Below are positions 1-12,785 of a stretch of 60,000 nucleotides of DNA, piece after piece (position 1 is the first letter of the stretch; each line of letters starts with the position of its first letter). The DNA comes from Membranipora membranacea. Taxonomy: Eukaryota; Bryozoa; Gymnolaemata; Cheilostomatida; Membraniporidae. The stretch is from the NCBI GenBank assembly GCA_914767715.1, contig OU612068.1, positions 25,422,001-25,482,000 on the forward strand, read 5' to 3'. The position numbers were made by a program, and so were the translations under genes. Under the pieces are notes generated by a model that had not been told where the DNA came from, did no database searches, and saw only the letters and a program-made list of their open reading frames with translations.

Positions 1-1750
1 AATACCAATGGTTTGAGAGTGAGTTTCATCGATTCAATTATACATATGGTGCATTCAAACAAAATATTAAGGGCAGAGCAATTGTGGAAAATCAGCCGCA
101 AGCCATCTTATCTAATGATCCATCTTATAGAATACTTTCATCAATAAGAAGCATCTGCATGTTTCTCTCGAGCTCTCTGCACGATTCAGTTTGGATAACA
201 ATAGTATTTAATTGATTGTCTCTAAAAAATAATAATAGCTTTGAGTTCACCAGATACAAATGACATCAGCAGAAATCGATTTCTTGTATCATGCACGATG
301 TAGCATCCAAATAATACGATAAAGTCACATTGATCTTTCATGTTTTTGATGAAGATTGGATCTTTCTCACTATCAATCAATTCTATTCTTTCTTTGCGAG
401 GAAATCAATAGGGCATCATGATGACTCTATTGGCTGCAATATATGGTGCTTCATAACCTCAGTGGGTGATTTTTCAAGGCCGCCCTGAAATCATCTAATT
501 ACAATATTGATTGTGAATCATCACTATATGTTCCTACCAAACAAAGGACTATCAGGTTTCTTTAGTTTTGACCTGGTAAACAATTGAAGCGGCCCGCCAG
601 TTTATAATAGGCTGAAAACAGGAACAGAAAGTGTTCTCTGTCCTAGTTTTTACCCTGCCAAAAGAAATTTTGAGTTTAATTTAAAAGTTATATAGAAAAC
701 TGGCTTAAATTTATTTCTAATAAACAGTGAATTTTGCAAAAATCTAAAAGATCAATTTTATAGAGTTTTTGCAAAATTGTATAATACAAAAACAGGTGAA
801 TTCAACATTTAAATATTTTGGTCCTCGGCCAGGACGCTGAATTTAATTTAGTGAATACATCAATAAAGTATAAACATGCATAGTACTAAACTATGACCCT
901 AACTGGTTGTTCCCTTCAACTCTACAACCTCTTTGTCTGACGTTGCTGATATTTGGTTATTGAGATACAGTCGTGTCTCAGAACTTGGTCTCAAGGTTAC
1001 CCAACTCACGTAAGGACTAACAAGCAATTGACCAGCGAATGTCTATAACTGTCACAAAATGTAAATCTATGGCCTCGATGAAACCTAAGCTATACAAAAA
1101 TATTGTCAAAATTTTCAGCAAAAATTATTGACAAAATTGATGTTAAATAAACTTCTTTTCAACCAAAACTGACTCGACTGAACATGAATTCCAACAGTAT
1201 ATTTCAGACAAATCCACTTGCTTGAGTAGCGTAGTAGTGTGTTGATATATCTTCTATTGTTTCACCGCCATCTTGTATTGATTCTGCAGAGTATTCTACG
1301 TGAAAATGTTCTGTCCCAACTGTCTATCATCAACTTTCTCTGCAAACAAAATCACTTAATTTAATCATTGACTTAATAATGAACCTAGACAGGACACTAT
1401 ATCTAGCATGACCATTAAAAACACCTAGATTTTTAATTGAGGGTGACGTTACAACATTGTATATTAGCTTTGAGTTATCATTGACTTGCAGTCCACATAC
1501 AAACGATTTTGAGTTTGACAATTGCAACAGATTAAGCAGCTTGTTGCAAACAGTATATTATTTAATTTTCACCTAATTTTTTATAGAAAAAACAACACGA
1601 AATTGATATTATGAAGCAGCTGCTTGAAAAGCAATTTTCAAACTCGGAATGCGACCAATATTGATAGAGATTTCAACAAAATAAACTTGACTGTGGACAA
1701 CAAATCAATGATAGCAATTAAGTGGCGCACTTTCGATAATATGGTGTCTT

Positions 1751-1810
1751 TAGCCTGGGCAGGCTGTCGGGTCGGGGGTAGGTGGGTGACACGACAGCCT
1801 GCCCAGGCTA
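1751..1810. mobile_element. 60-bp foldback (MITE-like) element
   Basis: The first and last 19 bases (TAGCCTGGGCAGGCTGTCG and its reverse complement) match perfectly, leaving a GT-rich 22-base centre. The flanks repeat TGGTGTC directly on both sides, which looks like a target-site duplication. A second element with the same ends is at 45457-45548. It codes for nothing. It could equally be a hairpin satellite unit rather than a transposed MITE. Confidence 0.65.
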
Positions 1811-2126
1811 TGGTGTCCTGTCTCAGTGATTTCAATACAATATTTCCATGAACTGTAAAGCAATCATTGTACCAAACAACCTGAGGTTTGAAATGAATGA
1901 ATAAATAAGTCATCAAATATTATTCTCAATATAATTTGAGACTTTGTTATTTTGGTCTAACTATAAAATAAAACACTTTATTTACAGCTCAAATAAATGA
2001 AGCTGTCACTAGACCTCATTTATTGACTAAAAGTCATTAGTTTAGATTATAAGTGCATCAAGTCATTCATTAAATTTTAAATTCTGTTCAGTGTAGAAAA
2101 TCCGTACATACTTGTCTATCAAATAA

Positions 2127-2437
2127 TTTTTTTTTTCTATGCACTAGGTCTCATTTGACCGCCCTATTTAACGGGCCCCCTTAAGCTCGGGTGGCTTGTG
2201 TGGGGTAGTACCCTATACCCTTGCCGGCAACGGCGGGCAAGGGCAGAGGGGGATCTTTATACTGCATGCAAGCACACAGAAGACCTCCTGTATTTGTGGT
2301 CCTGATCCGAACAGACCTGGCTAGGATGAATAGCTTGCCAGTGCCAAATCAGAAATGACAGCCGGCGCCGGGAATCGAACCTGGATCATAAGATCACAAG
2401 TCCATACCCTTAACCGTCAGACCACTCCTGACTCCTG
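2127..2437 (-). mobile_element. tRNA-derived SINE
   Basis: Read on the minus strand, the head carries a pol III A box (TGGTCTGACGG, 2414-2424) and a B box (GGTTCGATTCC, 2371-2381) at tRNA-like spacing. A body of about 220 bp follows, more GC-rich than its surroundings, ending in a run of ten A (T run at 2127-2136 on the plus strand). The acceptor-stem halves do not pair, so it is not a working tRNA gene. I could not assign the body to a named SINE family, and no clear target-site duplication was found. Confidence 0.75.
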
Positions 2438-4641
2438 AATATTGTTTCTGTCTGCATAATATCTGAGAATCAAATATAACAACTGCATCAACAAAGATTT
2501 CCTTTATACTAACTGCTGTTCCATGATATAAGATTCAGGCTCAACTACCGCCCCGCCATCATATTGGTGAACTCGTGTCATGGCTTGATCTGATACAGCT
2601 GATGTACCTGAGTAATAAATTTTTAGAAGAGTATGGTGTGTGAATTATGTATGTACATGCAATGGACAGCTTTAGTAAGATGAGGATGGTTCCGATACCA
2701 ATGTTATGATATCTTGATAACAGCACAAAATTGGTGTTCGTTTGTAAGTTGTCTTTTGTATGTACACGAGAAGACAACTGGCAATAGTGTATCAAAGATA
2801 TTCACTTGGTTCAAGTTAGAGAGTAATGTCCCAAACTCGCTGGTTCCACTAAAAATCTATCTATCATTTTTACATGTTGAATAACCAATGGCACATACAT
2901 TTAAAATAAAATATCAGCGAATAGCGTTACTACAGCTTTAGTGATGTTATAGCCCCTTCAAGTCACGATGTCAGCAGAATTCAAGGCTGGTTGGACATTT
3001 CACCAGCGCTCTTGTGCTGACAAGATCATCGACGGGCATGAATCTCGTGATATCAGTTGCATTGCAGCAATAGATACTAGATACACTTTTAGAAACAGAA
3101 GCATCCAAATTACTGATACACTTTATTCAACATTAATGTAGACATAAATATCAACAACATGGCAAAGTATATGAAATTTTCTGAAGGTCTTAGTGGCCAT
3201 CAAATATGAAATATAATTTGCATACCCAATATACAAAAAAAAGTTAAATATGAAAGAAAATGTTCCATATGCATTTGCAGAAGACTGCAGTTTGGCATGA
3301 AAAAGAAGAATGCTGACGCCATAAATCATCTATCACTTCAATTTTCAAATGTCATTGGGTTTGGTTACCATAAAACAAAATATTCATACATTTCTAAAAA
3401 AAATTGGTTGAATGTCAGGGCCTGGTGTGACGGCCCCTGTCTACATAACACTAAATGTGCAGATACAAAGCTAAGAACCATCTATGAAAGATAGCAACAA
3501 GGGAGAAGGGATAATCAACATTGCATACACCTAGTGGTGGAAAATTGGCAAGGTATGAGTAGTGTAAAGGTAAAATGGAGTCGTACAAACATAGGCATAA
3601 AGATGACAACAAAATTTTATAGCCGCTAGATAACGTGAGCTAGAAATTCTAAGGATACTAAATGAAAAGAAAGACATGGATATCTATACAACTCAACATA
3701 AAAACATGAATGAACCATAGATTTGTTTGTTCGCATTCATATCAGCTTGCTCAAAAATCCAAAAAACGCAAAATTGGGCAGCCCAACTTTTTTGCACCCT
3801 GTCTTGATTGCATTTGTTCCAGGTGAGAGTATTATTCAGAAACTGGCCATGAAAAGGCATCTGTCATAAACTGTCTGAATCACAGCAGACCACAGCTGAC
3901 ACATCGCCTCACAGAACTATCATCCTGCCAACTATATGCCTCGATTCTAAAATAGAAGTAATAAAATGACAGATGGATCCCATGGAAATTAACTAATTAA
4001 ATTTGTTATTGCGAATATGAGAAACTACATAACCGTAATTCCAGGATTTAAAATTGACCAATAAGGAAAGACAACTAGAATATTTATGATAAAGAATCTC
4101 GACCTAGTAGTTCTCAAGTGAGTATCCCAAGAGAGGCATGTGGAAGCTCAAACTGAAAAAATTAATATCCAATTAAACCTCTATGTTGCACTTCCTGAAG
4201 TAGCTCATCAATAATGGGCCTCTTTTTAGAATGCACTCAAATAACAAAATTAACAATAGTCTTTGTCAACCCGAAGCATTATTTTTAGAACCAGATTAAT
4301 TTAGAAGCTCGAAAGTGGTAGATTCTCACATTTGGGAATATTTAAATGAACGGAAGGATACGCTGTTCAGTAATGCCTGATATGGAGAACCTCTGAGTTT
4401 GCGACAACATTAATGAGGGAAACCCTAGCAGCTATCACTCACTCATGGAGTAAGCGATCATACTGCAATTTTGGCTATTTTCAATTGGCCCTTACTCCCT
4501 GATTTAGTAGCATTATAATCATGCTGCAGGAGTTGCCTCCTTTTCCGCAGGAGGGGAGAACTCGATAATAAGTCTGATTGACAGAGGTTGGAGTTTTTAT
4601 GAAAATTGCCAATAGAAATTACCTCGAAATAAAAATCTTCA

Positions 4642-7600
4642 TCAAGGTTCAGGGGTAGTTGCTCCTGCTTCAGCAGTAGGTGGAGCTGGAGTCAGAGTAA
4701 TGCCTTCAAGCTCTCGAGCAACACCTTTGTCTAAATCTTTATCTACATAAAACTCAACCCATATCGGGCAGTGATCGCTCACCACCCCGCCCCACGACCA
4801 TCCGTCCGGGATCCACGGGCTAGTAAGTCCTTGTCTTATCACTCCGTGGTGACCTACAATGATATAATCGGGTTACAAGTACACACTATGTAATCATGAA
4901 TAGATACTGAGGCTACCGCAAGTTACAAAATAGATAAGAGGTGAATAAATATATCAATAAAGCAGCTACAAGCATGTGCTTTAGGAACAGACTGATCTGA
5001 TTTTATCAATGCCCCTTGACATTCGGTTACTGAGGTGATCTATGATTAGTTGAGCATGCCGGCTGACACGGTGACTCGTGGAAATTTCTGCGAGATTGAC
5101 CATCATAATGATATTGCAGTTCTAAGTTGATGGTAGAGGTAAACATAGTAATGTCTACTTATTCTAAAATTTCCATTGTTATCAAGATATTGAAACTAGG
5201 AAATATTCTACTTCCACCTTTAGGATGCATGGGTAATTGCTCCAAAGGTCGGAGCTAAATACGATGTCCTAGTCACAGCTATAGACAATTAGTCTTGACC
5301 ACCAATGAACTCTAAGCATGTTTATACTTTGAATGAAAGAGGTTGTTGGCTTAATAATACATTGCATAAGAAGTGGGTCAGTTTAAGTCTGATTATAAAT
5401 AAATTCTCTGAAAATCGATAAACTACTTTTGTTAGGGTGTTAAATCTCGAAATCGGTTATTTGAACAACAATAATATCTAATTTTCAGACACATGCTGAG
5501 ATGAATGTTGTTGATTGATGACGTCAGAATTCAAAACACAAGGGAGTACAAAGTGTGTGCGTGTAGTACTGTTGATTTCATTTTAAAAATACCAGACATT
5601 TACAGGGGTTGAGCACCACCTTTCACAGGAATGCAACAACAACACCTTTCTTTAGCGGGAAATGAACCCCTAAGAAAAGGGAAATCAGTACCATATTCAG
5701 AGAATTGTAGGCATGGTCAAAGACTCGACTCCCTGACGAATAACATGGTAGAATCTCAAGAGAGAACTCCTCGAGTTCAGATTCCAGACTAGATCAATGT
5801 GTTTGTTTCCTTGACTGTGTCTGAGTGATGAAATAAGTTTTACTCCAAATAGACGAGACATGGTGTCTCATGATAGAACTCAGGACAGAATGTCTAGTTT
5901 GATATGCCGACTTTGCTGACTACAAATATTCTTGGCGGCATAACAATACGATGGATACCGATAGGAACATTGAACTAATTTTGTGAAGCCTACAGAGTTA
6001 GTAAGAGACTATCTAGTTAGCATTTACCACTATAAATACGTTGAAGTTGCCTGCTCGCCCAGATGTTGTCGTAAGCCTGGCTACCTGCCATGTTCTTAGT
6101 ACTAATATTTGTGAAGAGACTCGAGGGTATCATGTTGGTATATCCATTTGTTCTGAATGCGTCAAACTCTGTGAAATATATTAAAATAAACATTATTTTT
6201 AATATTGATGAGTAATGGTTTTGTTATATTTATAACAGATGTTAGTATTTCCCTAAAGTGACGAAATTGAAAGTCACAAGATTCATTCATTTATGTCATG
6301 GGACAAAACCGATCTTGTCAAATAATCAGTATTTTCTATGTGTCCTTGGGCTGGTGCAAGCGACTTCCATCAAAATAAACGACTGATCATCACTATAATT
6401 CACAAAAACTAAGAGCAGAGTAAAAAGTTCGGTAATCAATGTAAACATTCCACGGAGCATGATTTGATGATATCATAGACTTAATAATAAGTCTACGAAT
6501 GATACATTATACAGCAGATTAATGACATGAACTGAGGTAGCCCTCATGAATGAATCATTCATTAATTATCCCTTTCCTCAGGAATGTGTAGCGTGGGATG
6601 TGATCAAATTTGGGTGATGATCAGGTACCAATAGGGATTCTTAAGCCCTGATTAGGGCGAGGGTCCTCCTCAAGCATTTTGCGTTGGAGTGATGAGATCT
6701 CTAGATTACAGTTGTCGTCGTCAATTTCACGGAGAGCTGATGTGGCAGAATTTTATGGTTGTCTTATCCGAGGATCTAAATTGGAGAGGTGTCTACTCTT
6801 GCTTTTATGTCACAATAACACCCTGATATTTTGCATAATTTGGACTAAAAAACCCCTGATATTCAGTGTAATTTGGACTCAGGAAAATCTTTGAACCCAT
6901 ACATCTTGGTGTTATTTAGACTCAAATAATATCATCAATATAGTTGGGCTCCTTAATATTTGGTCTACGGGGTGACAGTAGTGTTGGTTGGAGCCAGGAG
7001 TACAAACCTTCACAGTCTGGTGACATGTTAAAGTCTCCGAGTACGATGATGTCTTTCTCATTCTTAAGTTGTTTGAGCACAGCTGAGGCGACTTTGTGTA
7101 CTGTGGTGGCCTCTTGTTTAGATTCGTCCAAATCCTCGTTCCTCAGTCCTGTAGCTTTGAGATGTACAGAGCAGATCGCGACATCAGCACTTTGTACCTG
7201 AAAAGAAAGATTAAAGAACTTATGATGATTTATAGGGAAACTGTAGAAATGGAAAAGCCAGTGGAATAGTTACGAATAGGAAAATAATAGATATTTTGTC
7301 ATGTCCATGTTATTTTTATGGGTGTAGGTGGTACCCTATGTATACTAGGCAATGGGTGGGTGTCATCATTGGCCTTTCCTTTTTCAGGGTATGGGAATGT
7401 CAGATAATACAGCTGAAAACATCCTTCTTATAAAATAACACAATCATGCTGAGAGTTTGACTTGTAGATGACCCCGAATGCTGCACTTTTATGTACTGGT
7501 ATTGAGTCGACCTAGACGCCTTAGATCCCATGCAATTAAGTATCTCTGATACGCCTGTCATATCATGGTCTATGGATTATTTTAATTATCGACAGGCCTA

Positions 7601-10600
7601 TAGTTTATAATACTCGGCAATCTCTAGGTTTCCTTTTCTCAAGGTAACTTTATTTATTGATTTGTTTACTGAAGTGAACTGAACGTCTAATGAAAAGAGA
7701 AACGTGATCCTCACACGGAGATCAGCCAAAGATTCCAGGTTCTCAGACTTTGAAATGCGAGATTAAAAGCCTCAGTAATTTACTGTAGTGTTTTACCTAG
7801 GTAGCTGTGTAACATATCAGTGATGTAGGGTGAGTGAGCCATGGATACATTGTAAATAATAACTCAAGAATTGATTGATACCCTGATACACCCATCATTC
7901 CTTCCGTTAACACAGGCATGTTAAATATGTGACCTCACTGAACACAGTACCAATTTCACACCTGGCAGAGTTTCAATAATATGACCTGAATACACAGGGC
8001 GATATTATTTTTGTTTTGATACAGGCAGCAAAGCCCACAAGACTGCGCAGCTGATTTTTGCTGACTGACTTTGTTTTAGAACTTAGCAGCATGTAACAAT
8101 GACATTTGATGTGGCCAATTGGCAAAGGGGCTATATTTCTGGCTTAGCAGTCTAAAAAAAATTAAACAAAACATTCATGGCAAGTTCAAGCCACATTTTT
8201 ATAAACATTTGTGTGGTAACTGGTTTACACACCTTACCAAGCTGAGCTAGCCAAATCATGGCGGCTATGACATGTTGATTTAACCAATAGTAACACCAAC
8301 AAGTTACTATAATAGTAACACTAACTTGATAGAACAAGAATAGGTCAGAAAATCTTAGCTACTTACATTGAAATGACCGACGAAGGGTTTTCTCACAAAT
8401 GCCTTCTCACTGCTGTCTGAATTCTCAATGAGGGCGGACGAAAGAAGAGTCACTTCCTGTTCCGTGTCGTAGAGGAAGCCGTTATATTCTACTCCCTGGA
8501 ACATACGGCCGGTCGCTGTCGGTGATACATGGTACTCCCAATGTCCCTTGGCTCCCTTCCACTTACTGATACTGGGTAGTGTGGGGTTGTTCAACTCCTC
8601 GCATATCTTCTGTAGTGCCTCCTTTTTGGCTACTTCTTGGAACGCAATCAATCCCAGGCTATAAATAAATCATAACGGGCGAATTATTCATCAGATAGGA
8701 GAACGTCCTGCTTTATATCTACCTTTTACTCACTGGAGAAAGGAAGTATACGGTGTACTGTTACTATTAATATATAACTAGCTTGCTAAATTTAAGATGT
8801 TCCGTTTGTTTTCCTGATTGTTTGACCTCTAGGCAGTTTACCTCTGCACTTTTGATGGCCGAGCCAATTTCTTTCTAACTGCGGTTGCCAGGAAGGTGCA
8901 CTGAACTTCACTGAACACAGTATACACTGCGCAGATACATGTTCGGTTATAACTTGAGGCATATTTACAAATCTTGATAACATGATTGTGATCGCTATCT
9001 CAAAATCACACAAATACCAGATTCGATAGAAATTTACAAAATGAGTGCGCTGTATAAGCTAACTTCTGGCTTGAATCTTCTCATCAAGGAATTTCAATCA
9101 ACAAAAGCTTAGAACAATCGCACTTAGTCACATGTCATCAATGAATTATGTCATGTCATGGTAGATGAGATTTGTTTTTATAAATTTAATTTTTATGTAG
9201 GCCAAAAGCTTGTACCACAAGGAGTAACTTCGCTGTTACTCCTTGGTACCATCTACTAAATTCTTTCATATATGATGCACCAAGACAACTCTGTAAAATT
9301 GGCCACTGAGCCAACGGAGTCAAATGTGGACTGGATATACTAGGTGCTCAATGTGCCAAGTGCAGAGTCCAAAATACTCTAATATGACCCAATTACCAGC
9401 TGCAGTAGTGTTGTACATTTTGAAGGCCATAATTACTATTTATTCGGGATATTATCAAATAATTACATGATTGGGCATCAAGCCAACCCAATGTTATTGG
9501 AACCTAATTCTTTCTAATTAGTAAACCTAAGAATGTTTACAATAAGTACAATCAGATACACAATGTTATGTACATTCCCTACGGGATTATCTGACTGACC
9601 CACAATTCAAACAAAGATACCTCAAGTATTCATAGATGCAAACATTTCTTGCATATTCTAAAGAAAGTGGCTGGACTATTTCACTCCATTGCAGAGTGTG
9701 TATGTAGCTCTTCACCAACACTTGAATGACCATGGGTGAGCAGTTTTGTCACCAACAGCCATTTGTTTGATGGGTTGACAACATTGCTGAACTGATCAGT
9801 AATGCCAACCACAAGAAGGCTGCTCTACACCAAACTGTAAAACTTGGCCCAGACTGTATCCATTCAGATTTTCATGCATTGCTTGGCCTATCCATGATGT
9901 AATTGAAACTTACTGCACCCCTAATATCGCTTATTATAGATTTGACTGTCATCATTCATAGAGATAAATATCATTATTTTATAACCGCTGGAAATTTGCC
10001 AGTTGGAAATACCAAAAACCAATCCAATCAGGTTTACCAACTCAACTTTCTGTAGTGGTTGAGGAGGTTACAAATCACTGCTTACCCGTTCTCTAGAATA
10101 GTCATACAGATAACCTCCTTCACTCCTGGATTATCGATCTTATCCTCAGTAAGCTGCTGTAGATTCCAGCTGGCTATCCTCAGCACCCTCCTACCATCAG
10201 TCTCAAACTCAAACGGTATAACATCAGGCCTCGTAGAATTCTGAGTAAGAGGACCGGCCATCGCAACCAGCTGATTAATCTGGTCGCTGGTGGTGGATGT
10301 AGAGTCCGGTGAGCGCATGTTAAAATTGACAGGGTTGATTTGAGCACCAGGACCGATTCCGCTGTCCGCAGAGTTACTTTGTCGGTCGTATGTATCGTCT
10401 AGACAAAGCTCTCCTCTCATCATACTGAGTATTGCGGGTCCGATGCCCTTCACTTTCAACAACTCGTCTAATGACTTAAACGGGCCTTTCTTGTCTCTAT
10501 ACACTACTATGTTTTGAGCCATTATTAGTCCAATACCTTTTACTTTCATTAGCTGGAAAACATTGGAAGTGTTGACGTTGGTTTGTTTGACTGGCTGAGG

Positions 10601-11544
10601 TTTCGTAGCTGTTGTAGGTTTCGTCTCAATCCCACTGACACTGCCTAGTGGACTGTTAGATTTATTTGAGCGGCTCTTGGGTTTAGAAACACAGATTTCC
10701 AAGCGTAGACTTTCTAGTTTAGTAGCACCGACGCCTGAGACCACAGCGAGGTCCTCCACTTGTTTGAAGCGCCCTATTTGAGAGCGATACTCTACAATGT
10801 TTTTAGCTGTTTGGCGATTTATACCAGGCAATGTCATTAATTCTTCTTCTGTCGCTAAGCTGTGAAAAGAGCAAAATTCGCTAAATTAAATATAAGGAAT
10901 GGTTGAAGAAGTAAATTATAGGCATTATGTGGATGCATCACAGTGCAATATGTTGCATAGTCAATCTTTCATCACTGCAATTGTAACACAAGCCATCAAT
11001 ATTGCTAAAATATTTATGATGACACACTGATTGGAAAACCAGGTGGTGTACTTGTTGCTATAACCAAGGAGTAATAGTAATTACTCCTTGCTATAACACA
11101 TCCATCACGTTTTCAAATTCAACCCCCTCATTGTGAAAGAGGGGTTTTTTAATCAGTGTACAAAAATTAGGTCACGGATATTTCATTACATATTTGCACA
11201 CTGAACCTGATTCTTACTAACACCTGAGCTGACGCAAACCACTTTCATAAATTTCCATAATACTGCCAATTATATAACAGCAACATCAATGTCTGGTCTA
11301 GACTAAATGATGCCTGTGCATTTTTGTACAAAAATATCTTTCACTCTTCACTACATATATTAATATGCAAAAAGAAGCTGACTTACTTGATGTTGAGTGC
11401 TTCTGGGTTGTGCATAAGTTCAGCAGCGTTGAATGTCGAGCTGTAATTCCGTTTGGAGAGTCGATGCTTAGGCAGCGAGGCATGGTTCTCTCGACAAAGA
11501 TTTGGGTTCTTTGTCGGAACACAAAGACTGTTGCAGCCTCCCAT
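4642..11544 (-). CDS. EEPD1: EEPD1-like protein: two HhH motifs plus endonuclease/exonuclease/phosphatase domain
   Basis: Six coding exons on the minus strand: 11544-11387, 10859-10086, 8658-8367, 7197-7008, 6168-6028 and 4853-4642. All have GT..AG borders and join in frame to 588 codons; human EEPD1 is about 569. The start is the ATG at 11544, giving MGGC, a likely N-myristoylation/palmitoylation end like the vertebrate protein. Helix-hairpin-helix DNA-binding regions lie at about residues 50-112 and 148-205. The EEP domain runs from about residue 279 to 560, with WNLQ (284-287), FQE (E319), SVHLK (H420), GDFN (D463, N465) and SDH (D545, H546), so the metal-binding and catalytic positions of the fold are all present. 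Vertebrate EEPD1 acts as a 5' endonuclease at stalled replication forks and has also been placed at the plasma membrane in sterol efflux. Which role holds here is unknown. Family assignment is firm from end-to-end similarity. Confidence 0.95.
6821..6879. repeat. Short tandem duplication in an EEPD1 intron
   Basis: Two 26-base copies (6821-6846 and 6854-6879) begin CCCTGATATT and end TAATTTGGACT, differing only in five central bases. They lie between exons 4 and 5 of the EEPD1-like gene and have no evident function. Confidence 0.6.
9212..9249. repeat. AAGGAGTAAC foldback, copy 1
   Basis: AAGGAGTAAC and GTTACTCCTT form a 10-bp stem with a short loop, extended outward by imperfectly aligned GTACC/GGTAC. 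It lies in an EEPD1 intron. The same core recurs at 11051, 12254 and 12747, so this is a small dispersed hairpin family. Confidence 0.65.
11051..11097. repeat. AAGGAGTAA foldback, copy 2
   Basis: AAGGAGTAA and TTACTCCTT are separated by six bases. CTATAAC is repeated directly on both sides, as expected of a target-site duplication. It sits in the first EEPD1 intron. Confidence 0.65.
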
Positions 11545-12253
11545 GTTGAACCTCAGTTAATTAATCAGTTAGTGCTTGTTGTAATAAGCGTCTTCAATCC
11601 CCAGTAGACTTCAGCAATATGTCACTGTACTAATCCTGTGTGCAGGTGAGTCTCCAGTTTCTAATAACGATATGAGAGAATAAATGATGCTGAACTAAAC
11701 CCATGACAACAGTTTCCTCCCACAACCATACCAATATTAATGTATTGTATACAATCATGCACTGTTCCAGCCTTTTACTCTCCTATGTATAAGGGTTCAA
11801 TTAACCGAGTTATTGAGTGGGTTGTGATTACAGCATGCGATCCATTTATCCTTTATGTTGGTCACATGCTTATCAATGCTTATATTATCATCTAGGGCCC
11901 AAAGTTCAAAGTCAAATCACAGGACAAAATACAGGGATAAATACTAGATAAACGATAACAGATGATGATCAACAGCAAATAAGGAAAAATGTTACAAAAT
12001 AATACTATGACTAATCTAACTGTACACAAATTTGAAAGGAAATCTCACATGAATTTTATCAATTATGGAAATACACATAAACATAGTTTGGTCAAACTAA
12101 TTATTTCTGCTCTGTTTGTAAAATGCTTTCTGATGTTTCAGTAGCTGTTTTTTGTGGCCACAACATATCCATGAGATATTTCTGAGAATTGTGACAACTA
12201 CCTTAAAACGTACACATGAATGAAAGCCCTACTCCATTTGACGCGGTAGTTGA

Positions 12254-12284
12254 ACCAAGGAGCTAAAGACTCTTACTCCTTGGT
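12254..12284. repeat. AAGGAG foldback, copy 3
   Basis: ACCAAGGAG and CTCCTTGGT form a 9-bp stem around a 13-base loop. This is the same family as the copies at 9212 and 11051. Confidence 0.6.
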
Positions 12285-12746
12285 AGGAATATTCCTTATC
12301 ATTAATTATTATTTATCATTGAGGTAATAAATTAATCAACCATATTTAATAAAACTTTTTCTATCGACCTATATTAATATCCAGTCGTATTCTGCAAGTG
12401 CCAGCGCTATGTATCTTTATATATATACTTTCATACTTGCAATCTGGTACTAGTTAAATTATCAGTATACCAGTTACAAATACCAACTTGCCCTGTACTG
12501 CCCACAATGAGTGTGCCTGTCCTAGATTTACTCCTACTGATCAATTTTTCCAGGCAAGGCAATCAAACATAGACCCCTATGTGTTAATTGTGTAATGAGT
12601 GAAAGGGTTTGTGATAGCCATCATCATAGATAGATGGGGTCTGCTCCAATTGGCCTCGCTCTTGGGCTTGCAAGTCTGTTTCTTGTCTGTGTCCAGTAAG
12701 TAAGGGTAATGTATTGATGGTTGTACCAGGGAGAATTCTCCATGCT

Positions 12747-12785
12747 GGTACCAAGGAAGGAGGCTGTTACTCCTTAGTCGTACTG
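12747..12785. repeat. AAGGAG foldback, copy 4 (diverged)
   Basis: GTACCAAGGA and ACTCCTTAGTCGTAC form an imperfect stem of the same family. Just upstream is a separate small palindrome, GGAGAATTCTCC. Confidence 0.5.

Larger units (their letters stand above)
1..4641. other. Gene-free AT-rich stretch
   Basis: No exon could be supported on either strand. The open frames are short, lack family resemblance and have no consistent splice sites. The stretch holds one small foldback element (1751-1810) and one tRNA-derived SINE (2127-2437), listed separately. The lower end may include the 3' untranslated region of the minus-strand EEPD1-like gene, but I saw no convincing polyadenylation signal close to its stop. 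A minus-strand AATAAA lies only at about 3121-3126, which would imply a 1.5-kb 3' UTR. Confidence 0.6.

Noticed and set aside
2361-2431. Possible functional tRNA gene on the minus strand
   Set aside because: A and B boxes are present but the acceptor stem does not pair, and a SINE body and A-tail follow.
11121-11150. AACCCCCTC / GAGGGG hairpin followed by a T run, like a bacterial terminator
   Set aside because: It lies in an intron of an animal gene, where intrinsic terminators do not apply. Probably chance.
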